From Micromonospora cremea (GTDB taxonomy: Bacteria; Actinomycetota; Actinomycetes; Mycobacteriales; Micromonosporaceae): DNA of 64,000 nucleotides. Shown here piece after piece: positions 35,425 to 43,750 of this stretch. The DNA lies in the NCBI RefSeq assembly GCF_900143515.1, contig NZ_FSQT01000002.1:2171501-2235500 (forward strand). Direction: 5' to 3'. A program made the translations under genes and the position numbers. The notes beneath the pieces were generated by a model. That model searched no databases and had not been told where the DNA came from. It was given only the letters and a program-made list of their open reading frames with translations. Numbering within the stretch: the stretch's first letter is position 1; each line of letters opens with the position of its first letter.

Positions 35425-37623
35425 ATGGGCAGCGTCCAGATCGTCACCACGATCCTCGCGGCCGCCATCACCGCCGTGGCGGTGTGGCTTGCGGTACGCG
35501 CGGTCCTCAAGATGGTGGCAGTCATCCGGCTCGGGCAGCCCGCGCCGGAGCGGTTTACCGACAAGGTCAGCCGTACGAAGACCATGCTGGTGGAGACCGC
35601 CGGCCACACCCGGATGCTCAAGTGGGGCGTGGTGGGTGCGGCGCACTGGTTCGTGATGGTCGGCTTCATCGTGCTGTCGCTGCTGGTGCTCGAGGCGTAC
35701 TTCGAGGTGGTCACGCCGACCGGCGGGCTGCCGATCATCGGGCACTGGGTGGTCTTCGGGCTGGCCACCGAGATCATCGGCGTCCTGGGCCTGGTCGGCA
35801 TCCTGGTGCTGATGGCGATCCGGCTGCGCAATCGGCCGAACCGGCCGGGCGGCCGGTCCCGGTTCACCGGCTCGACCATGTGGCAGGGCTACTTCGTCGA
35901 GTGGATCGTGCTGCTGGTCCTGATCTTCGGGTTCGTGATCCGGGGCTTCAAGGTCGCCACCGACCACTTCGAGTACCCGCTCTGGGCCACTCCGGTCAGC
36001 CACGCGGTCGGCGCGGTGCTGCCCGACTGGCAGGACGGGGCGAGCGTCGCCGCCCTCATCAAGATCGTCATCTCGATGACCTGGCTGATCGTCATCTCGC
36101 TGAACGTCACCATGGGCGTCGCCTGGCACCGCTTCCTGGCGTTCCCCAACATCTTCTTCAAGCGCGAGCCGGCCCGGCCGGCCGGCTCCGGCCTCGGCGC
36201 GCTGCGCCCGATGACGAGCCAGGGCAAGCCGCTCGACTTCGAGGAGGCCGACCCGGAGAAGGACCAGTTCGGCGTCGCCCAGGTCGAGCAGTTCAGCTGG
36301 AAGGGCCTGCTGGACTTCAGCACCTGCACCGAGTGCGGTCGCTGCCAGTCGCAGTGCCCGGCGTGGAACACCGGCAAGCCACTCTCGCCGAAGCTGCTCG
36401 TGCTGAGCCTGCGCGACCACGCGTACGCCAAGGCGCCCTACCTGCTCGCCGGCGGCGGCAAGGACCTGACCGGCGAGGAGAAGGCCACCGCGGCGCAGCT
36501 CGCGCACCTCGACGTGCTGGCGCTGGCCGAGGCCGACCGCCCGCTGATCGGCACCGCCGAGGAGGGCGGCGTCATCGACCCGGACGTGCTCTGGTCCTGC
36601 ACCACCTGCGGTGCGTGCGTCGAGCAGTGCCCGGTGGACATCGAGCACGTGGACCACATCGTCGACATGCGCCGCTACCAGGTGCTGATCGAGTCGAACT
36701 TCCCCTCCGAGGCCGGCGTGATGCTGCGCAACCTGGAGAACAAGGGCAACCCGTGGGGCGCCCCGCAGAACACCCGCGAGGACTGGACCAAGGGCCTCGA
36801 CTTCGAGGTGCCCCGGGTCGGCGAGGTGGACGACTTCGAGTACCTGTTCTGGGTCGGCTGCGCCGGAGCGTTCGAGGACCGGGCCAAGAAGACGACCCGC
36901 GCGGTGGCCACCCTGCTCAACGAGGCGGGCGTCAAGTTCGCCATCCTGGGCGAGGGCGAGACCTGCTCCGGTGACCCGGCGCGTCGGATCGGCAACGAGT
37001 TCGTCTTCCAGATGCTCGCTCAGCAGAACGTGGAGACGCTCAACGAGGCGTTCGAGGGCCGGGAGAAGGCCAAGCGCAAGATCGTCGCTACCTGCCCGCA
37101 CTGCTTCAACACCCTCGGCAACGAGTACGGCCAGCTCGGCGGCGAGTTCGAGGTGGTCCACCACACCCAACTGCTGGCCCACCTCGTGTCCACCGGCAAG
37201 CTCACCCCGGTGCAGCCCGTCGACGGCGGAGTCACCTACCACGACCCCTGCTACCTGGGCCGGCACAACCGGGTCTTCGCGGCTCCCCGCGAGGTGCTCG
37301 GGGACGCCATCGAGGGCGAGATCACCGAGATGCCGCGCAACAGCGAGCGCTCCTTCTGCTGCGGCGCCGGCGGCGCCCGGATGTGGATGGAGGAGAAGAT
37401 CGGCAAGCGGATCAACGTGGACCGAGTCGAGGAGGCCATGGCCACCGGGGCGAAGACGGTCGCGGTCGGCTGCCCGTTCTGCTCGACGATGCTCAACGAC
37501 GGGGTGAACGGCAAGGGCGCCGGCGAGCAGGTCGAGGTGATCGACGTGGCCAGCGTGCTGCTCCGCTCGGTCAAGCCGGAGCAGGCGCAGGGCGGCATTG
37601 AGGCCGCGCCGGTCGCCGGCTGA
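35425..37623 (+). CDS. etfD: Membrane Fe-S oxidoreductase, EtfD-like
   Basis: A 732-residue protein. About five membrane helices in the first 245 residues resemble the haem-binding NarI-type anchor. Then come two 4Fe-4S clusters (CTECGRCQSQCP from C301; CTTCGACVEQCP from C392) and two CCG cysteine-rich domains as in heterodisulphide reductase subunits (GCAG..., CPHCFNTLGNEYG, CCGAGGARMW, GCPFCSTML). The M. tuberculosis homologue Rv0338c (EtfD) passes electrons from acyl-CoA dehydrogenases via ETF to menaquinone. That suits the two acyl-CoA dehydrogenases in this window. No etfAB genes are nearby. It is monocistronic; the start ATG is 15 nt after a weak purine stretch. Confidence 0.87.
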   Translation: MGSVQIVTTILAAAITAVAVWLAVRAVLKMVAVIRLGQPAPERFTDKVSRTKTMLVETAGHTRMLKWGVVGAAHWFVMVGFIVLSLLVLEAYFEVVTPTGGLPIIGHWVVFGLATEIIGVLGLVGILVLMAIRLRNRPNRPGGRSRFTGSTMWQGYFVEWIVLLVLIFGFVIRGFKVATDHFEYPLWATPVSHAVGAVLPDWQDGASVAALIKIVISMTWLIVISLNVTMGVAWHRFLAFPNIFFKREPARPAGSGLGALRPMTSQGKPLDFEEADPEKDQFGVAQVEQFSWKGLLDFSTCTECGRCQSQCPAWNTGKPLSPKLLVLSLRDHAYAKAPYLLAGGGKDLTGEEKATAAQLAHLDVLALAEADRPLIGTAEEGGVIDPDVLWSCTTCGACVEQCPVDIEHVDHIVDMRRYQVLIESNFPSEAGVMLRNLENKGNPWGAPQNTREDWTKGLDFEVPRVGEVDDFEYLFWVGCAGAFEDRAKKTTRAVATLLNEAGVKFAILGEGETCSGDPARRIGNEFVFQMLAQQNVETLNEAFEGREKAKRKIVATCPHCFNTLGNEYGQLGGEFEVVHHTQLLAHLVSTGKLTPVQPVDGGVTYHDPCYLGRHNRVFAAPREVLGDAIEGEITEMPRNSERSFCCGAGGARMWMEEKIGKRINVDRVEEAMATGAKTVAVGCPFCSTMLNDGVNGKGAGEQVEVIDVASVLLRSVKPEQAQGGIEAAPVAG

Positions 37624-37645
37624 GCCGCGTACCGCAGAAACACCG

Positions 37646-37680
37646 GACGGCGGTGGCACCCACGGGGTGCCACCGCCGTC
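37646..37680 (+). terminator. Strong terminator after etfD
   Basis: A perfect 16-bp stem (37646-37661 with 37665-37680) around the loop ACG. Confidence 0.85.
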
Positions 37681-37777
37681 GTCGTGGCATGGCCCACGGC
37701 GGCACCGGGGCCCTCCGGGCACCGCGGACCGCCTCCGCTGCCGGTGGGCGGGGCCGGCCGGTGGCCGGGCATCCGCC

Positions 37778-39148
37778 GTGGCAGAATCGCGCCGAGGTGA
37801 GGCGAACATCGACGGGATTCTCCTGACCACGCTGCTGCCCCTGGTCGGCTTCGCTGCGCTGACCGCCGGCAACGCGTTCTTCGTCGCGGCCGAATTCGCC
37901 CTGGTCACGGTCGATCGCGCGGAGATCGACCGCCGTGCCGCCGCCGGCGACGAGGCCGCCCTGACGGTACGCACCGCACTGCGCGAGCTGTCCTTCCAGC
38001 TCTCCGGGGCACAGCTCGGCATCACCATCACTGCGCTGCTCACCGGCTACCTGGCCGAGCCGGCCCTGGCCCGGATCTTCACCCCGCTGCTGCGCCCGGT
38101 GGCGGGGGACAGCACCGAGCGGTTCACCCCGTTCCTGGCGCTGGCCCTGGCCACCCTGATCTCCATGCTCTTCGGCGAACTGGTGCCCAAGAACGCGGCG
38201 CTGGCCCGGCCGATGCCGGCCGCGCTGGCCACCGCCGGCCCCATGCACACCTTCTCCCGGACGTTCGGCTGGGTGATCCGGGGCTTGAACGGCTCGGCGA
38301 ACCGGCTCGTCCGGGCTCTCGGGGTGGAGCCGCAGGAGGAGCTTCGGAGCGCCCGCTCACCGGAGGAGCTGGGCCTCCTGGCGGCCATTTCGGCCCGGGC
38401 GGGGGCGCTGCCCACGGACACCGCGATGCTGCTGCGCCGCACCATCCGTTTCGGCGACAAGCGGGCGGCCGAGGCGATGACCCCGCGGGTGGACGTCGTC
38501 GCGCTGCGCGCCACGGCCACCGTGGCCGAGTTGCTCCAGCTGTCCCGGGAGACCGGACGGACCCGGTTTCCGGTGTACGAGGAGACCCTGGACCTGGTCA
38601 CCGGCGTGGCCGGGGTGCCGGACGCGCTCGGGGTGCCGCTGGCCGCCCGGACGTCGACCATGGTCGGCTCGGTGGCCCGCGAGCCGGTGTACGTGCCGGA
38701 GAGCCTGGACCTGGACGGCGTGCTGGCCGCGCTGAAGGCCGCCGGGGCCGACCTGGCCATCGTGGTCGACGAGTACGGCGGCACGGACGGCGTGGTAACC
38801 ATCGAGGACCTGGTCGAGGAGCTGGTCGGGGAGATCGCCGACGAGTTCGATCCGGCCAGTGTGGACGACGCCGGTCCGGTCGAGCTGACCGTGCCGGGCG
38901 GGGAGCGCACCGTGCTGGTCGACGGGGTGCTGCGCTCCGACGAGCTGGCCGAGCAGACCGGCTTCCGGCTGCCCGAGGGACCGTACGAGACGCTGGCCGG
39001 GTACCTGATGGCCCGGCTCGGGCACATCCCGCTGCCCGGCGAGACGGTCGAGGCGGTTGGCTGGGAGTTCACCGTGGTGGAGGTGGAGCGACACCGGGTC
39101 GAGCAGGTCCGGGTGCTGCGCCCGGCGGAGCCGGACGACGATGACTGA
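37778..39148 (+). CDS. CNNM/CorC-family (DUF21-CBS) membrane protein, copy 1
   Basis: About 456 residues: DUF21 transmembrane domain (GFAALTAGNAFFVAAEFALV, GAQLGITITALLTGYLAEP, FGELVPKNAALA), paired CBS domains (about 205-330, with MTPRVDVVALRATATVAEL and DEYGGTDGVVTIEDLVEELV) and a C-terminal CorC/HlyC transporter-associated domain (GPYETLAGYLMARLGHIPLP). Such proteins handle Mg2+ or other cations. The start is awkward: the only in-frame standard codon near the helix is GTG 37778 with no ribosome site, while GAGGTGAGG sits 6 nt before an ATC at 37808. It overlaps its paralogue by 8 bp. Confidence 0.88.
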   Translation: MAESRRGEANIDGILLTTLLPLVGFAALTAGNAFFVAAEFALVTVDRAEIDRRAAAGDEAALTVRTALRELSFQLSGAQLGITITALLTGYLAEPALARIFTPLLRPVAGDSTERFTPFLALALATLISMLFGELVPKNAALARPMPAALATAGPMHTFSRTFGWVIRGLNGSANRLVRALGVEPQEELRSARSPEELGLLAAISARAGALPTDTAMLLRRTIRFGDKRAAEAMTPRVDVVALRATATVAELLQLSRETGRTRFPVYEETLDLVTGVAGVPDALGVPLAARTSTMVGSVAREPVYVPESLDLDGVLAALKAAGADLAIVVDEYGGTDGVVTIEDLVEELVGEIADEFDPASVDDAGPVELTVPGGERTVLVDGVLRSDELAEQTGFRLPEGPYETLAGYLMARLGHIPLPGETVEAVGWEFTVVEVERHRVEQVRVLRPAEPDDDD

Positions 39149-40142
39149 GCTGCTGGTGACCGTACTGCTGCTGCTCGGCAACGGGTTCTTCGTGGGCAGC
39201 GAGTTCGCGCTCATCGCGTCCCGGCGGACGGTGATCGAGCCGCTGGCCGCCGGCTCGAAGCGGGCCCGGTGGGCCCTGTCGGCGATGAATCAGATCCCCC
39301 TGATGATCGCCGGGGCGCAGCTCGGCATCACGGTCTGCTCCCTGGGCCTCGGCGCGATCGCCGAGCCCGCGCTGGCCCACCTGCTGGAGTCGCCGTTCCA
39401 CGCGATCGGTCTGCCCGAGCGGGCGGTGCACCCGGTGGCGTTCGTGCTGGCGTTGGGCGTGGTGGTCTTCCTGCACACGGTGGTCGGCGAGATGGTGCCG
39501 AAGAACATCACGCTGGCCGGTCCGGAACGCTCCGCGCTCTGGCTCGGCCCGGCCATGCTGGCGTTCTGCGTGGCCACCAAGCCGCTGCTGCTGGCGATGA
39601 AGTGGGCGGCCCGGCGGATCCTCGCGTTCTGGCGGATCGAGGCGTCCGAGGCGGTGAAGACGGTGTTCACCGCGGAGGAGTTGGCCGGGCTGGTCTCCCA
39701 GGCGCGCACCGAGGGGTTGCTCGACGCCGAGCAGCACGCCCGGATCACCGGTGCCCTGGCCCTGCACACCCGGACCGCCGCGGACGCGTGGCAGCCGTGG
39801 TCGACGGTGGTGACGGTGGCCGAGGACGTCTCGCCCGCGTCGCTGGAGGTGCTGGCGACCCGGACCGGCCGGTCCCGGTTCCCGGTGGTGCAGCGATCCA
39901 CCCGGCGGGTGCTCGGCTTCGTACACGTCAAGGACGTGCTCGGGTACTCCGGCCATGCCCGCCGGGCACCGGTGCCGGCAGAGGTCTACCGGCCGCTGGC
40001 GGTGGTGCCGCCGGAGCGTACGCTCGCCGATCTGCTGCTGGCCATGCGCCGCGAGCGGAGGCACATGGTGCTGGTCAGCGACGGCCGGCGCCCGCTCGGT
40101 GTGGTCACGCTCGACGACGTATTGACCGCGATAGTTGGCTGA
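39141..40142 (+). CDS. CNNM/CorC-family membrane protein, copy 2
   Basis: A 333-residue paralogue of the preceding gene with DUF21 domain (LLLLGNGFFVGSEFALIAS, GAQLGITVCSLGLGAIAEP, VVGEMVPKNITLAGPE) and CBS pair (about 205-330, ending GRRPLGVVTLDDVLTAIVG). It lacks the C-terminal CorC/HlyC domain and stops straight after the second CBS, which is the common pattern for the second member of such tandem pairs. The ATG overlaps the end of copy 1 (ATGACTGA), so they are coupled and may form a heteromeric complex. Confidence 0.9.
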   Translation: MTELLVTVLLLLGNGFFVGSEFALIASRRTVIEPLAAGSKRARWALSAMNQIPLMIAGAQLGITVCSLGLGAIAEPALAHLLESPFHAIGLPERAVHPVAFVLALGVVVFLHTVVGEMVPKNITLAGPERSALWLGPAMLAFCVATKPLLLAMKWAARRILAFWRIEASEAVKTVFTAEELAGLVSQARTEGLLDAEQHARITGALALHTRTAADAWQPWSTVVTVAEDVSPASLEVLATRTGRSRFPVVQRSTRRVLGFVHVKDVLGYSGHARRAPVPAEVYRPLAVVPPERTLADLLLAMRRERRHMVLVSDGRRPLGVVTLDDVLTAIVG

Positions 40143-40315
40143 TGGACCAATACCCTTGGTGTGCAAGCGGTTGCGTGACAGTGACGGTGGTGGCTCCCGC
40201 CTTGATTCCGGTGCTGCGCTTCCCTAATGTGGGGCACCGACCGCTGTGGGTCGTCTGCCTCGGCCCTTCCCGCACGCGAGGCGCCCGGCGGTCGGTTGCA
40301 AAGGAGTCGGTGCCG

Positions 40316-41323
40316 GTGGCAACCATGCCCCCTCATCGTCACGCCCCGAAACTGCCCGCTCGGCCGGGCGGTCTGCGCCGGGTCGCCCACCGTCTACTCG
40401 TTCTGGTCGCCGCCGCGGCCGTCGGCGCCGGCGTGCTCTCCGCGCCCGTGCAGGCCGCGCCCACGGTCGACGAGATCGAGGCGCAGATCGACAAGCAGTG
40501 GGAGCAGTTGGAGCCCACCATCGAGCAGTACAACAAGGTGCGGTCGCAGCTGAAGGCCAACCGGAAGAAGTCGTCCGAACTGCAGAAGAAGATCGAGCCG
40601 CTGGCGCTGCAGAGCGAGCTGGCGCTCAACCGGGTCGGTGACCTCGCCTCCCGCTACTACATGTCGGGTCCCTCCCACGACATCGGCGCGCTGCTGGTCA
40701 GCGCCAAGCCGGACACGCTCACCGAGCAGCTCACCGTTCTCGACCGGCTGGCCGCGCGGGAGCGCAAGGAGGTCGAGGGCGTGCTGGCCGTACGGGCCAA
40801 GTACGACGGCCAGAAGCAGAAGCTGGACGCGCTGATCGCCACCCAGACCAAGCAGCAGAACGAGCTGGCGGCGAAGAAGAAGCAGATCGACGGCGAGATC
40901 AAGCGCCTCGAGGCGTCCCTGCCGAAGACCACGGTCAAGACCGAGGGCTGCCCGACCATCAACGGCGTGGTCAGCGCGGCGGCCCGCACCGCGATCCGGA
41001 CCGCCTGCGGCAAGATCGGCAAGCCGTACGTCTGGGGCGCCACCGGCCCGAACTCGTTCGACTGCTCGGGCCTGACCCAGTACGCCTACAAGGCGGCGGG
41101 GATCAGCCTGACCCACCACACGGGTGACCAGTGGCACGAGGGCAAGGCCATCTCCCGGGCCGATGCCCGCCCCGGTGACCTGGTCTTCTTCTTCAGCGAC
41201 CTGCACCATGTCGGCCTGTACCTGGGTAACGACAAGATGGTGCACGCGCCGCGCGCCGGTAAACCGGTGCAGGTGGCCAGCATCAACTACATGCCGGTCG
41301 CCGGGTTCCGCAGACCCGGCTGA
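40316..41323 (+). CDS. Secreted NlpC/P60 peptidoglycan endopeptidase, copy 1
   Basis: A 335-residue secreted hydrolase: signal peptide (RLLVLVAAAAVGAGVLSAPVQA), a long coiled-coil (about 43-205, ending KKKQIDGEIKRLEASLP) and a C-terminal NlpC/P60 domain with C250 (NSFDCSGLTQ) and H298 (HHVGLYLG). It resembles mycobacterial RipA-type DL-endopeptidases, which cut between D-Glu and m-DAP in stem peptides; the coiled-coil blocks or positions the catalytic domain. GTG at 40316 is picked for AAAGGAG 9 nt upstream; an earlier GTG (40310) is too close. Unlike copy 2 there is no c-di-AMP riboswitch before it. Confidence 0.9.
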   Translation: MATMPPHRHAPKLPARPGGLRRVAHRLLVLVAAAAVGAGVLSAPVQAAPTVDEIEAQIDKQWEQLEPTIEQYNKVRSQLKANRKKSSELQKKIEPLALQSELALNRVGDLASRYYMSGPSHDIGALLVSAKPDTLTEQLTVLDRLAARERKEVEGVLAVRAKYDGQKQKLDALIATQTKQQNELAAKKKQIDGEIKRLEASLPKTTVKTEGCPTINGVVSAAARTAIRTACGKIGKPYVWGATGPNSFDCSGLTQYAYKAAGISLTHHTGDQWHEGKAISRADARPGDLVFFFSDLHHVGLYLGNDKMVHAPRAGKPVQVASINYMPVAGFRRPG

Positions 41324-41330
41324 TCCAGCA

Positions 41331-41375
41331 GGCACGACGAGGGCCCCCGGTCGAACGACCGGGGGCCCTCGTGCC
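41331..41375. terminator. Bidirectional terminator between hydrolase genes
   Basis: A perfect 15-bp stem (41339-41353 with 41356-41370) closed by AA, extended by GGCAC/GTGCC with a 3-nt bulge. It sits between convergent endopeptidase and amidase genes. Confidence 0.85.
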
Positions 41376-41385
41376 GTTCAGCGGT

Positions 41386-43377
41386 TCAGCCGGGTGCGCC
41401 CACCGGGGACGGCAGGAGCTGCACGTCGGCGGGGTCGACGTACATGATCCGGTGGCCGAACTGGATCTGCGCGTACCGGTTCTGGCTGCGGATGACCGTC
41501 CAGTCGCCCGGCGACGAGCCGTCGAACGTGGTGGCCTTGTAGTACTCGCCCGGCAGCACCGCGCCGACGGCGTACCGCTGGCCGGCCGACAGCGTGTACT
41601 GGAGCGGCGAGATCGGCTGGTAGGGCACTCCGGCCGGGTACGCCGCCTCCTCGGGGTACGCCCGCCCGTACAACGGGATGGTGGCCCGCCCGGGCTTCGG
41701 GGTGGCCACCACGCCGACGGTCCAGCTGGCGGTCGGCGCGGACGCCGGGTTGTGGAACCAGGCCCGCTGCCCGAGATACCAGATCGCCGTCCAGTCACCC
41801 TGCCGGCCGGCGAGGGCGTACGTCTGGCCGGCGGACGCCCGGGCCCCGTGGTCCGACACGGCCATCGTGTTCGGGGTGCCATCGGGGCGCAGTGCGATGT
41901 CGTTGACCAGTGGCGCGTCCGCGGACGGCGCGCTGCGCAGCACCACCGCCGATGAGCCGCGCGGTGCGCACGGCACGCCGGAGGTGACGCAGCCGGTGAA
42001 CGCGGGCTGGTTGGTGGCGTAGTCCGGGTCGATCCTGACCAGCCCGCTGGCGGGGATGCCGGTGTCCAGCCGCGGCGCGTGCAGCAGGTTGAAGTAGTGC
42101 GTCCAGTCCCAGTACGGGCCCGGGTCCCAGTGCATCCCGGGCACGTTCGCCGCGACGGTGCCAGGCACGTTGTCGTGGCCGATGATGTGCTGGCGGTCCA
42201 GAGGGATACCCAGCCGCTGGGCGAGGTGCCGGACCAGTTTGGCGGAGGTCCGGTACATCGCCTCGGTGTACCAGGTGCCCTGCGCGGCGAAGCCCTCGTG
42301 TTCCAGCCCGATCGACTTGGCGTCGACGTACCAGTTGCCGGCGTGCCAGGCGACGTCCTTGGTCTTCACGTGCTGGGCGATGTGCCCGTCCACCGAGCGC
42401 AGCGAGTAGTGCCAGCTCACGTAGGTGGGGTCTTGGACGAGTTGCAGCGTGGTCGCCCAGCTCGCCTCGGTGTCGTGGATGACGATGTACTCGATCTTCT
42501 GCCGGCCGGGTCGGTCGGAGAGGTCGTGGTTGCCGTAGTCCCCGGCGCCGAACGCCTCGTACGGCGCCGGGATCCACTCGCAGGAGATGGTGCGGGGGCA
42601 CTCCAGCCCGTCCGGGCGGGCGAGCCGGCGCAGTCCCAGCCGGTCCAGCCAGGAACGCTGGGGTTGGATCGCCCGGGCCGCCAGCGTGATCCGCTGGCCG
42701 TCGTCGGTCACCCGGGACTCGCCGGCGCCGATGGTGGTGAACACCTCGTCGGCGAAGGCGGCCGCGGCGTCCGCGCTGTCCGCGCCGGCGTAGCGGGCCA
42801 CCGCGCCGTACCAGGCTGCCGGGTCGGTGTCGGCGCCCACCGGAGCGCCGATCTCCCGCTGGTACGCGGCCAGCAGTGCCGCGCCGCCACGGATGTTGAC
42901 GCTCGCGTCGGTACGCAGTGACTCGGGATCGGCGCCGGTCAGCGCGGCGGCGGCGTCAACGGTCTGCAACGCGGCGGCGGGTGGCGCGGGCTCCTCGGCC
43001 GGTCGGGGCGCCAACGCCCGGGCGGGGCGGGAGTCGTCGCCGCGCGGGTCTTCGGTGCCGGCGTCGTGGTGGCCGCGCCCGGGTAGGGCGACCACGTGCC
43101 GGGCGTCGGTCAGGTGCATCGGGCCGTAGCCGCCGCTGGTGCTCGGTGTGCCGGCGTTGCTGTCCCAGCGCGATTCCAGATAGGAGACACCGAGCAGCAC
43201 GTCGGCCGGCACGCCGTACTCGGTCGCCGCGGCGGCGTACTGCTGCTGGCGGTCGGCGGTGGGTGCGGCCGCGGCTGGGCCGGCGGGTAGTGGTACCGCG
43301 GTCGCGGCGGCGACCACGGCGGCGGCGAGCAGTGCGCGCGCCGGCCGGTGAACAGGGTTGGACGGTGCATCGACCAC
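41386..43377 (-). CDS. Secreted N-acetylmuramoyl-L-alanine amidase
   Basis: A 663-residue exported protein. The signal peptide (ARALLAAAVVAAATAVPLPA) ends near AAA-APT. An N-terminal lytic-transglycosylase-like helical region (YGVPADVLLGVSYLESRWDS, about 50-230) is followed by an amidase_2 (PGRP) domain (about 290-450: IEYIVIHDTEASWATTLQLV, WHAGNWYVDAKSIGLEHEGF, HIIGHDNVPG) with the zinc histidines visible. Two repeats of an SH3-like wall-binding type follow. It cleaves the amide between MurNAc and L-Ala. GTG at 43377 fits the signal peptide; the ribosome site is poor. The gene lies between two endopeptidase genes. Confidence 0.87.
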   Translation of the reverse strand: MVDAPSNPVHRPARALLAAAVVAAATAVPLPAGPAAAAPTADRQQQYAAAATEYGVPADVLLGVSYLESRWDSNAGTPSTSGGYGPMHLTDARHVVALPGRGHHDAGTEDPRGDDSRPARALAPRPAEEPAPPAAALQTVDAAAALTGADPESLRTDASVNIRGGAALLAAYQREIGAPVGADTDPAAWYGAVARYAGADSADAAAAFADEVFTTIGAGESRVTDDGQRITLAARAIQPQRSWLDRLGLRRLARPDGLECPRTISCEWIPAPYEAFGAGDYGNHDLSDRPGRQKIEYIVIHDTEASWATTLQLVQDPTYVSWHYSLRSVDGHIAQHVKTKDVAWHAGNWYVDAKSIGLEHEGFAAQGTWYTEAMYRTSAKLVRHLAQRLGIPLDRQHIIGHDNVPGTVAANVPGMHWDPGPYWDWTHYFNLLHAPRLDTGIPASGLVRIDPDYATNQPAFTGCVTSGVPCAPRGSSAVVLRSAPSADAPLVNDIALRPDGTPNTMAVSDHGARASAGQTYALAGRQGDWTAIWYLGQRAWFHNPASAPTASWTVGVVATPKPGRATIPLYGRAYPEEAAYPAGVPYQPISPLQYTLSAGQRYAVGAVLPGEYYKATTFDGSSPGDWTVIRSQNRYAQIQFGHRIMYVDPADVQLLPSPVGAPG

Positions 43378-43393
43378 CCTAGATCTGACGGGC

Positions 43394-43411
43394 GAAGGTG
43401 AGGTCACCTTC
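43394..43411. promoter_or_regulatory. 18-bp palindrome upstream of amidase gene
   Basis: GAAGGTGA-GG-TCACCTTC, perfect 8-bp arms, 17 bp before the amidase start. It could be an operator, or a 5' UTR hairpin if transcription begins upstream. Confidence 0.45.
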
Positions 43412-43607
43412 ACCCCGCCCGGAGCGCGCGTCAATACCTTTCCTGCTACCGATGTTCGTGGAAGGAAACCTCCAGCTGTGGTCGTCGCCCCCGGCAATCG
43501 GTACGGAGTGTCACGGCCCCACCGGTTGCGGATCGGTAACGGCCGTCTCTACTCTGGTCATTCGTCGGGCCGACAGCAGCTCCGCCCACCCGGGCGGTAA
43601 CGGACCG

Positions 43608-43730
43608 ACACCGCCGAGTCGCTTCCGAGCGAGCCGGGGACCCAGGTTTTCCGGGGTGAATCCGCAGCCACTGCGGTAGGGCGTCCACCTTCCCGCCCGA
43701 ACCCGTCAGCTAACCCGGTAGGCGGTCAGG
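43608..43730 (+). promoter_or_regulatory. c-di-AMP riboswitch (ydaO/yuaA class)
   Basis: The conserved core is present in order: GGGGACCCAGG, CCGGGGTGAATCC, GCGGTAGGGCG, CGCCCGAACCCGTCAGCTAA and CCCGGTAGGCGG. P1 is formed by ACCGCC (43610-43615) with GGCGGT (43721-43726). The ribosome-binding AAGGAG (43734-43739) of the endopeptidase gene follows at once. In actinobacteria this riboswitch commonly controls wall hydrolases and is turned off by c-di-AMP. Confidence 0.93.
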
Positions 43731-43750
43731 AAGAAGGAGTACGGAACCCG

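Noticed and set aside
35314..38043. 909-codon open frame opposite etfD
   Set aside because: Antisense shadow; the plus strand has clear Fe-S and CCG motifs.
40142..40315. Possible c-di-AMP riboswitch before the first NlpC/P60 gene
   Set aside because: None of the conserved ydaO core strings is present, unlike at 43608.
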